NCBI GenBank assembly: GCA_029940175.1
Contig: JAOZRM010000005.1
Span: 1,107-29,573, forward strand
Direction of reading: 5' to 3'
Length of the DNA stretch: 28,467 bases
From: Candidatus Sabulitectum sp.
GTDB lineage: Bacteria > Fermentibacterota > Fermentibacteria > Fermentibacterales > JCC-6
Shown: piece by piece, positions 23,230 to 28,467 of the stretch
Position numbering within the stretch: position 1 is the stretch's first letter
Layout: each line of letters begins with the position of its first letter
Translations under genes and position numbers: made by a program
Notes under the pieces: model-generated
The model's database searches: none
Seen by the model: the letters and a program-made list of their open reading frames with translations, nothing else
Told to the model about the DNA's origin: nothing

Positions 23230-24507
23230 ATGTTTTTCAACAGAAGAGCGGTTCCTCCTGATATGAGGGGCCGCTCGCTTTTTGGAATGACCCTTTCTGA
23301 TGATGAAAAGGGAGCGTTCAAACTACATCTCATAAGTCAGGTTCTGGGTGCAGTAGCTGTGGGCGTTATGATGAACCACGACTACATTGCCACCAATGGT
23401 CTTGGAGCCAGTGTAATGCAGATAACTCTGCTTACTATGATATGGCCTGTAAGTAACCTGTTCAGTGTTCTTGTCAGCCACTTTGTGGACAGTACCAACA
23501 GACATTCAACAGCCATCTTTATCGGAGCGGCACTGAGATTACCCATTGCTTTGATGTTTTTCTCCAGCAGTGTGAATTTCATGCTTATTCTGCTGTTTCT
23601 TTACTTTAGCAGCAACAGTCTGGTGATACCAGGTCAGAATGCGGTTATGCGCAGTCGATATAAAAAGGGCCACAGAGGACTTCTTTTTGGCTGGACAATG
23701 AGCGCACTGAACCTTTTTGCTCTGCCTGCCGCCATGGTAGTTGGAGCGCTTCTTGATGCAGACTTCTCATACTACAAATGGCTGTTTGTTATTGAGGGTG
23801 GCATGGGTTGCGCACAAGCTGCAGTCATGGGACTTATGGCCAGGGGAATGAAAGATCCTGTATCAGTTGCCAAGTCCACTTTTTCTGATTTCTTTAGAAG
23901 TACAATGCAGGTTCTCAAGGGTGACAGGGAATTCCTTAAGTTTGAGGCGTTCTTCATGATCTATGGATTTGGATTCATGACAATTCAACCGGCGATACCG
24001 TTCTATTCTCAAGAAGTACTCGGTTTGTCTTACGAGCAGTATGCTCTGGCAAAAGGAGTGATAGGGCAGTTGGGGCTCTTACTTCTTGCTCCGTTTCTCG
24101 GGGCCAAGATGGACAAGCTGCATCCGTTCAAATTCACCGGTGTGGTCTGTTTTATTCTTGCCGGTTTTCCACTCCTGCTTGTTGGAAGCAGCCTGATCCC
24201 GTCCCTGGGTGTTCCACTGTTCTATGCCGCATGGGTTGCTTTTGCCATTGGTATCGCAGGGGTTGTTCTTTCATGGAACATGTCCAGCATGTTTTTTGCA
24301 CCAGAGGGAAGAACAGCTACCTATCAGGGGCTGCATGTTACAGCCACTGCGATGAGGGGATTCTTTGCCCCGGTTCTGGGCAGTGTTGTAATGGAATATT
24401 TCGGGTTTACTGCGAATTTTCTTTTGTCTTTTGTCTTCTTTTCAACGGCCAGTATTCTCTTTCTGCTCCACTACAGGAAAAGATGTAAGAAGGGCTTGAT
24501 CTGCTGA
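23230..24507 (+). CDS. Major facilitator superfamily transporter
   Basis: ATG 23230 lies 3 bases after the cysC stop with no clear Shine-Dalgarno; later in-frame ATGs at 23263 and 23281 are possible. The 425-residue protein has about 12 hydrophobic segments in two halves separated by a polar loop near the middle (RGMKDPVSVAKSTFSDFF), consistent with MFS. The first ~30 residues are polar, with the first membrane segment at about residues 36-55. The direction and substrate are not readable. Tight coupling with cysC is compatible with a role in sulfur or sulfated-compound traffic, but this is only context. A hairpin follows 4 bases after the stop. Confidence 0.8.
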   Translation: MFFNRRAVPPDMRGRSLFGMTLSDDEKGAFKLHLISQVLGAVAVGVMMNHDYIATNGLGASVMQITLLTMIWPVSNLFSVLVSHFVDSTNRHSTAIFIGAALRLPIALMFFSSSVNFMLILLFLYFSSNSLVIPGQNAVMRSRYKKGHRGLLFGWTMSALNLFALPAAMVVGALLDADFSYYKWLFVIEGGMGCAQAAVMGLMARGMKDPVSVAKSTFSDFFRSTMQVLKGDREFLKFEAFFMIYGFGFMTIQPAIPFYSQEVLGLSYEQYALAKGVIGQLGLLLLAPFLGAKMDKLHPFKFTGVVCFILAGFPLLLVGSSLIPSLGVPLFYAAWVAFAIGIAGVVLSWNMSSMFFAPEGRTATYQGLHVTATAMRGFFAPVLGSVVMEYFGFTANFLLSFVFFSTASILFLLHYRKRCKKGLIC

Positions 24508-24510
24508 AGA

Positions 24511-24538
24511 AAAGGGGCAGCCCGAAAGCCACCCCTTT
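24511..24538. terminator. Bidirectional terminator-like hairpin between MFS and OMP genes
   Basis: AAAGGGG (24511-24517) pairs with CCCCTTT (24532-24538), with an inner GC/GC contact. It lies between two convergent genes (stops at 24507 and 24557) and reads acceptably in both directions, ending in CCCCTTT on plus and CCCCTTTTC on minus. Confidence 0.7.
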
Positions 24539-24556
24539 GAATGATACAAGACAATT

Positions 24557-25042
24557 TTAGAAATTCAGACCAACAGTGACCCCAACCCACATGTCACTGA
24601 AATCAACAAAGTGAAGTCTAACACTGGCATCAATATCTGCAACGAAGGGGATGGCCGGTACTACACCAGCACCGATATATCCGCTGAAATCATTTTCGGT
24701 AACATCCTCACCATCGCCGAGGTCAACTGTCTGCATATCAAGCTCCAGTCCACCGGCAGCATACAAAGGCCCCATGTAGCTTCTGAGTCCAGCTGTAACC
24801 GGGATAATGTATCCTGAATAACCGGCAATCTCAACATCGGGCTTTAAAGAGAGATAACCTGCGGATCCCTCAACAGCCAGCATGGGCAGGTGGAAGAGCA
24901 CCTGGCCACCAATGTACAGATTTCCGGAAAAAGCATCTGCAGCATCACCAGTGGGTGCCCAGTAGCCCACCTGAGGGCCGTATTCAACAATACCTGCAAA
25001 AGCAACAGTAGCAAGTGCTGCCATAATCATCAGTGTCTTCAT
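24557..25042 (-). CDS. Small outer-membrane-beta-barrel-like protein (paralog 1)
   Basis: ATG 25042 follows AAAGGA by 5 bases. The 161-residue precursor has a signal peptide (MKTLMIMAALATVAFA, cut before GI), then alternating amphipathic strands (VGYWAPTGDAADAFSGN, GGQVLFHLPMLAVEG, YIGAGVVPAIPF, VRLHFVDFSDMWVGVTVGL) and the C-terminal Phe of Gram-negative outer-membrane barrels. It is a clear tandem paralog of the next gene upstream, sharing MKTL.IMA.LAT.AFAG, VGYW.PTGD, LAVE.S.GY, I.PLTAG.RSY and the MW.GV..GLNF end. An eight-strand barrel of the OmpA/OprG size class is the likely fold; its function is unknown. Confidence 0.75.
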   Translation of the reverse strand: MKTLMIMAALATVAFAGIVEYGPQVGYWAPTGDAADAFSGNLYIGGQVLFHLPMLAVEGSAGYLSLKPDVEIAGYSGYIIPVTAGLRSYMGPLYAAGGLELDMQTVDLGDGEDVTENDFSGYIGAGVVPAIPFVADIDASVRLHFVDFSDMWVGVTVGLNF

Positions 25043-25099
25043 AATTTCCTTTCAGAATGAATCGTAACCTTGATGTAATTTATTGATTCGGTAAAAGAG

Positions 25100-25123
25100 A
25101 AGGGTGACCCAGAGGCCACCCTT
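25100..25123 (-). terminator. Hairpin between the two OMP paralogs (terminator or attenuator)
   Basis: AAGGGTG (25100-25106) pairs with CACCCTT (25117-25123). It follows the stop of the 25146-25679 gene by 22 bases and precedes the start of the second paralog by 57 bases. On the minus strand the stem is followed by CTCTTTTAC, so it may terminate most transcription and leave a lower level for the downstream paralog. Confidence 0.65.
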
Positions 25124-25145
25124 TTCCTGTCCAAAACAAGCTTTG

Positions 25146-25679
25146 CTAAAAGTTCAACCCGCCACAGACACCGATCCACATTTGATCGGTTTCAAACTCA
25201 TAGAGATGAAGTCGTACACTGATATCAAGGTCGCCTGTTGTTCCCATTGGAGTAACAAAACCGCCTCCGATGTATCCGCCAAGTTCGCTCTCGGAGTCAT
25301 CAATGTTATTAGCAGGATTAGCAGCGTACGTGTACTCTGTTTTTACCATATCCATTTCAAGTCCCGCAGCACCGTAGAATGAGCTGGCATAACTTCTTAC
25401 GCCAGCAGTGAGAGGGATGATATGTCCTGAGAATTCTCCACCGGCTAATTCAAGAAGATCTTCAACGTCCCCATCAAGTTTGAGAGGAGAGTAACCAACA
25501 GAAGCTTCAACAGCTAATACTTGCATGTGAGAGAGGAACTGGCCTCCGAAGTAAAAGTTTCCTGCCATGGCATCAAGATCGTCTCCAGTTGGATTCCAGT
25601 ATCCTACCTGAACGCCGAATTCGTTAGAGCCGGCAAAAGCAAAAGTAGCGAGTACAGCCATAATGATAAGAGTCTTCAT
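25146..25679 (-). CDS. Small outer-membrane-beta-barrel-like protein (paralog 2)
   Basis: The start is at ATG 25679 (GGAAGGA upstream), not the first ATG of the open frame at 25742. The 177-residue precursor has a signal peptide MKTLIIMAVLATFAFA cut before GS, then alternating strands ending VRLHLYEFETDQMWIGVCGGLNF with terminal Phe. Compared with its neighbour it has extra loop residues after LAVEASVGYSPLK and in the TYAANPANNIDDSESE region, which are typical surface-exposed loops. It is preceded by a strong promoter (25715-25742), so this copy is probably the more highly expressed one. Confidence 0.78.
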   Translation of the reverse strand: MKTLIIMAVLATFAFAGSNEFGVQVGYWNPTGDDLDAMAGNFYFGGQFLSHMQVLAVEASVGYSPLKLDGDVEDLLELAGGEFSGHIIPLTAGVRSYASSFYGAAGLEMDMVKTEYTYAANPANNIDDSESELGGYIGGGFVTPMGTTGDLDISVRLHLYEFETDQMWIGVCGGLNF

Positions 25680-25714
25680 TGTTTTCCTTCCTGTATTGTT
25701 GAGTAACCTAAGTG

Positions 25715-25742
25715 ATAATATGTATTGGATGACAATTTTCAA
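25715..25742 (-). promoter_or_regulatory. Sigma70-type promoter of the tandem OMP genes
   Basis: On the minus strand TTGAAA (25742-25737), 16 bases, then TATTAT (25720-25715): 5/6 matches at both boxes. The predicted transcription start is near 25708, about 29 bases ahead of the ATG at 25679. Confidence 0.65.
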
Positions 25743-26061
25743 CCAGTCTCAACAAGAGACCACACAGAATTTGTACTGCATCCTGCTTACATATACCCCA
25801 TTTTCGTGAGCCGGTTCGTATCCACTACAGGGCGCCAATGGAACATCTGCTTCCTATTAATCAATCCTGTGACTTGCGAAATGCTTTGAAAATGCGATAT
25901 TAAAAATTGAGTTCATAATTTGCTGTTTGTGTGCTTCTGTTGGCGGTAGAGCCTTCGTTGCTACTAACCATTTACAAATTCTATTGCACTAAACTTATAG
26001 TACTTGCAAGAAGTTAGCTCTTCACCAAACCACTCAGATAGCAAGAGGTAATAGTGTTGCT
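25743..26061. other. Gene-poor AT-rich stretch
   Basis: This 319-base stretch holds no reading frame with a credible start, and I see no hairpin or tandem repeat. Composition looks more AT-rich than its surroundings. GGTTCGTATCC at 25813-25823 resembles a tRNA T-arm but does not fold as one. Together with the truncated gene that follows, it may be a degraded region. Confidence 0.5.
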
Positions 26062-26301
26062 TTGGGAGGGATTATTGCGAAAACAGCAATCAGCCTATTG
26101 GCTTTATTTTTGATTACTCTTGTCGTTTTATCTTGTGGTAACGACCTAAGTGGACCCTCTGGATCAGATTCCGGATTCGCGGATAGTGTAATTGCAACAG
26201 TGAGTACAGGTGCGTTCCCACGCGGTATCTGCTCTCTTCCTTCTGGAGAGTATGTGTATGTGACTAACCTAATTGATGACAATGTCTCAGTTCTTCACTA
26301 A
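26062..26301 (+). pseudogene. Truncated YVTN/YncE-type beta-propeller lipoprotein
   Basis: The frame encodes a lipoprotein signal (hydrophobic ISLLALFLITLVVLSC, then GNDLSGPSGSDSG linker) and just over one propeller blade, SVIATVSTGAFPRGICSLPSG and EYVYVTNLIDDNVSVLH, with the diagnostic YVTN. It then stops at TAA 26299-26301. Functional members have several such blades; the 78 bases before the next gene contain no continuation in any frame. There is no ATG: a TTG at 26062 is the only plausible start, and the GGGAGGG nearby (26064-26070) sits inside the frame. I read it as the 5' remnant of a larger gene. The N-terminus resembles the intact lipoprotein at 16527. Confidence 0.65.
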
Positions 26302-26379
26302 AGTGAAGTATTAAGCCAAGAGAGTTGAAGAGGGGATCCTTGTAAAGAAAGACTCGGCAGGATATGTAGTTAGAAGGTT

Positions 26380-26976
26380 CTAAATAAGAAGTTTCTGCAG
26401 TTTGGAATCGTTGAAATCACTCTTGAACAGGAAAAAATCTACGCCTGCAGCTGCTGCTGCCGGTTGGTCGCTTGTGGTGCTGTCACCAATGAAGAGTGTT
26501 TCTTCCGCTGTTACTCCCAGATCTCTCGTTGCCATCTGGAGAATTGCAGGATCCGGTTTTGCAATTCCAAGGTCTTTGCTGTAGAACCTGTGCTCAAAGA
26601 AATGGGAGAGCCCGGCTGTGTTAAGTCTGGGGTTCTGAACCTCTCCAGGGCCGTTTGAAACAACAGCAAGTTTTACCTTTTTGTAAAGTGAAGCTATTAC
26701 TTCTTTTGCACCTTTAATGACCATGCCCTGTGTTGACAGACTGTTAAAATATCTGTTCAGGAATATGGAGGGATCTTCATGTACCTCAGCTTTGAGAAAT
26801 GCATCTTTCATTTTCTGAGAGTCAGGGGATGGGGTTCCCCGGGATTCATAGCTTTGAACCTCCGGGGAATTTACCAGATCAAACAATCTGATACTGTGAT
26901 CAACTGCTTCCAACTGCGCAGCTTTGTAATCAAGAAGCGTTCCATCCAGATCGAACAGTACTGCTTTGTATTTCAT
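26380..26976 (-). CDS. HAD-superfamily hydrolase (subfamily IA, YjjG/HAD_2-like)
   Basis: ATG 26976 lies 1 base after the urocanase stop, so the gene is in the same operon. The 198-residue protein has all HAD motifs: D9-x-D11 in FDLDGTLLD, motif II SNG (107-109), K140 in KPDP, and D165/D170 in GDSTTSD. A helical cap lies between residues 15 and 90. It should be a Mg-dependent phosphatase for a small phosphorylated metabolite; the YjjG-like sequence suggests nucleotide monophosphates. Coupling with urocanase gives no obvious role in histidine breakdown. Confidence 0.87.
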   Translation of the reverse strand: MKYKAVLFDLDGTLLDYKAAQLEAVDHSIRLFDLVNSPEVQSYESRGTPSPDSQKMKDAFLKAEVHEDPSIFLNRYFNSLSTQGMVIKGAKEVIASLYKKVKLAVVSNGPGEVQNPRLNTAGLSHFFEHRFYSKDLGIAKPDPAILQMATRDLGVTAEETLFIGDSTTSDQPAAAAAGVDFFLFKSDFNDSKLQKLLI

Positions 26977-26977
26977 G

Positions 26978-28467
26978 TCAGTGGAAGAGGTCTACCACTT
27001 CGTCAGCTGCTACTTCCGGGATGGTTACTTTCATCAGCGGCTCCATCTCCATTGCCTGCTTGATAGCCCAGATAGCACCATCATTTCTAGCCCAGTTTCG
27101 TCTGGCAAGGCCGTTGCGAACATCCCACGAAAGCATTGATTTAGCCCGTCGGTCAGCAACAGGAGAGCCGTCAAGGAGCATTCCGAATCCTCCATTTATT
27201 ACTTCACCCCAGCCAACTCCTCCTCCGTTGTGAAGACTTACCCAGGTTGCTCCTCTGAAAGAGTCTCCAATGACATTCTGCACAGCCATGTCTGCTGTGA
27301 ACATTGAGCCGTCTCGAATATTTGCTGTTTCCCGGTAGGGGCTGTCTGTGCCTGAAACATCGTGATGGTCGCGACCCAGAACGATGGGCGCGGAAATAAC
27401 ACCATCTGCCACTGCTCTGTTGAATGCCAGAGCCAGTTTGATTCTTCCAGACCAGTCGGTGTAAAGAATTCTTGCCTGGGAACCTACAACCATTCTGTTC
27501 TCTTCTGCCTGACGGATCCAGCGGAGGTTGTCCAGAAGCTGCTGTCTGGTTTCATCCGGGGCCTCTTTGGCCATCTCTTCAAGAACAAAAGCAGCGATTC
27601 TGTCAGTTTTTTTCAGATCATCCGGATTTCCTGATGTACAGACCCAGCGGAAGGGTCCGAAACCGTAATCAAAGCAGATGGGACCCATAATGTCCTCCAC
27701 ATATGAGGAGTAGGAGAATGTGCCGTCTTCATTAAGGATTCCCTCAGCACCGGCTCTTGAAGCTTCCAGCAGGAAAGCATTACCGTAATCCCAGAAGTGC
27801 ATGCCCCTTGAAGACAGGGTGTTTATTGCCTTAACCTGGCGTCTGAGAGATTCCCGTACCGCTTCTTTGAAACTATCCGGGTCTTCCACCATCATGCGGT
27901 TACTTTCGTCCAGGGTGAGGTCTGCGGGATAGTAGCCACCCATCCAGGGGTTGTGAAGGCTTGTCTGGTCGCTGCCCAGATCAATATGAATGTTTTCCTC
28001 TGCAAGTTTCTCCCAGAGGTCTACTATGTTTCCAAGGTATCCCAGGGACAGTGGTTTTGCTTCCTGTCTTGCCTTCTTGATCCTTAATATGACCTTGTCC
28101 AGGTCCTCTTCAATCTCCTGAAGCCAGCCCTGATCATGTCTTATTTGCAGTGCCTTGGGGTTAATCTCAGCGATAACACAGATGGCACCTGCAATAACAG
28201 CTGCCTTGGCCTGGGCTCCACTCATTCCTCCAAGACCACTTGTGACATATACCTTGCCAGCAAGACCATCATCACCGGTACCAAGATATTTTCTTCCAGC
28301 ATTGAGAAGAGTGATGGTTGTTCCATGAACAATGCCCTGAGGACCTATGTACATGAAACTGCCTGCGGTCATCTGACCGTATGAAGTAACTCCCAGGGCA
28401 GCCATTTTTGAGTAATCATCCTGCGAACTGTAGTTGGGAATAACCATGCCGTTGGTCACTACCACTC
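26978..28467 (-). CDS. hutU: Urocanate hydratase, long form (5' end beyond window)
   Basis: The frame is open to the window edge; the GTG at 28465 is an internal codon. About 495 C-terminal residues are visible, starting in the NAD-binding region (LGVTSYGQMTAGSFMYIGPQ, TSGLGGMSGAQAKAAVIAG), then LGSDQTSLHNPW, GPICFDYGFGPFRWVCTSG and SLHNGGGVGWGEVINGG. Urocanase adds water to urocanate to give imidazolone propionate, the second step of histidine degradation. The ~70-residue stretch after CTSG (TDRIAAFVLEEMAKEAPDET onward) fits the ~670-residue form known from eukaryotes and some bacteria rather than the ~555-residue Pseudomonas form, so roughly 170 N-terminal residues are missing (inference). 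It runs directly into the HAD gene. Confidence 0.93.
   Translation of the reverse strand, partial: VVVTNGMVIPNYSSQDDYSKMAALGVTSYGQMTAGSFMYIGPQGIVHGTTITLLNAGRKYLGTGDDGLAGKVYVTSGLGGMSGAQAKAAVIAGAICVIAEINPKALQIRHDQGWLQEIEEDLDKVILRIKKARQEAKPLSLGYLGNIVDLWEKLAEENIHIDLGSDQTSLHNPWMGGYYPADLTLDESNRMMVEDPDSFKEAVRESLRRQVKAINTLSSRGMHFWDYGNAFLLEASRAGAEGILNEDGTFSYSSYVEDIMGPICFDYGFGPFRWVCTSGNPDDLKKTDRIAAFVLEEMAKEAPDETRQQLLDNLRWIRQAEENRMVVGSQARILYTDWSGRIKLALAFNRAVADGVISAPIVLGRDHHDVSGTDSPYRETANIRDGSMFTADMAVQNVIGDSFRGATWVSLHNGGGVGWGEVINGGFGMLLDGSPVADRRAKSMLSWDVRNGLARRNWARNDGAIWAIKQAMEMEPLMKVTIPEVAADEVVDLFH

Noticed and set aside
25813..25823. T-arm-like GGTTCGTATCC suggesting a tRNA gene or att site
   Set aside because: The flanking bases do not pair as a T-stem, and no matching acceptor or anticodon arm lies upstream.

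Overview
The window reads as a piece of chromosome from an uncultivated Gram-negative bacterium, most likely of the FCB assemblage (Bacteroidetes relatives or a neighbouring candidate phylum such as Fermentibacterota or Latescibacterota; I cannot resolve which). The pointers are three proteins ending in the FlgD-like/type IX secretion (T9SS) C-terminal sorting domain, a ParE/ParC pair of the compact Bacteroidetes-like type, an LpxL-like acyltransferase, small outer-membrane-barrel-like proteins ending in Phe, and lipoproteins with Ser/Gly/Asp-rich linkers. Base composition looks moderate (mid-40s % GC by eye). I see no rRNA, tRNA, CRISPR array, insertion sequence or prophage.

Layout. 1-337: the 3' end of a T9SS-type secreted protein. 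394-6196 (+): a tight four-gene run: B12-binding radical SAM enzyme, membrane-anchored PEGA/FGE-like protein, fatty-acid-CoA-ligase-like enzyme and a polysaccharide-type flippase. 6177-10097 (-): N-acetyl-sugar amidotransferase-like PP-loop enzyme, a second B12 radical SAM enzyme and a divergent LpxL-like acyltransferase. Together these seven genes look like part of a cell-envelope lipid or glycan pathway. 10363-14707 (+): parE-parC-NUDIX with 4-base start/stop overlaps. 14704-19399: two divergent secretome units, a beta-helix T9SS protein (-) and a DUF6485-like small Cys protein, a TolB-like lipoprotein and an FG-GAP/VCBS T9SS protein (+), apparently fired from a symmetric back-to-back promoter at 16210-16275.

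19407-22494 (-): GNAT acetyltransferase, a previously hidden C-terminal remnant of purC, an alkaline-phosphatase-superfamily/sulfatase-like lipoprotein and the intact purC with a strong terminator. 22612-24507 (+): APS kinase cysC and an MFS transporter. 24557-25679 (-): two tandem paralogous outer-membrane-type proteins. 25743-26301: a gene-poor stretch ending in a truncated YVTN-propeller lipoprotein. 26380-28467 (-): a HAD phosphatase directly behind a long-form urocanase (hutU) that runs off the window.

The observations I rate highest are the mirror-image divergent promoter (16210-16275), the purC remnant (19898-20035), and the two-sided envelope cluster with two B12 radical SAM enzymes. 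Several enzyme families here carry substitutions at the textbook catalytic position (FGE-like, sulfatase-like, LpxL-like, the quinolone pocket of ParC), so family names should not be read as proven activities.
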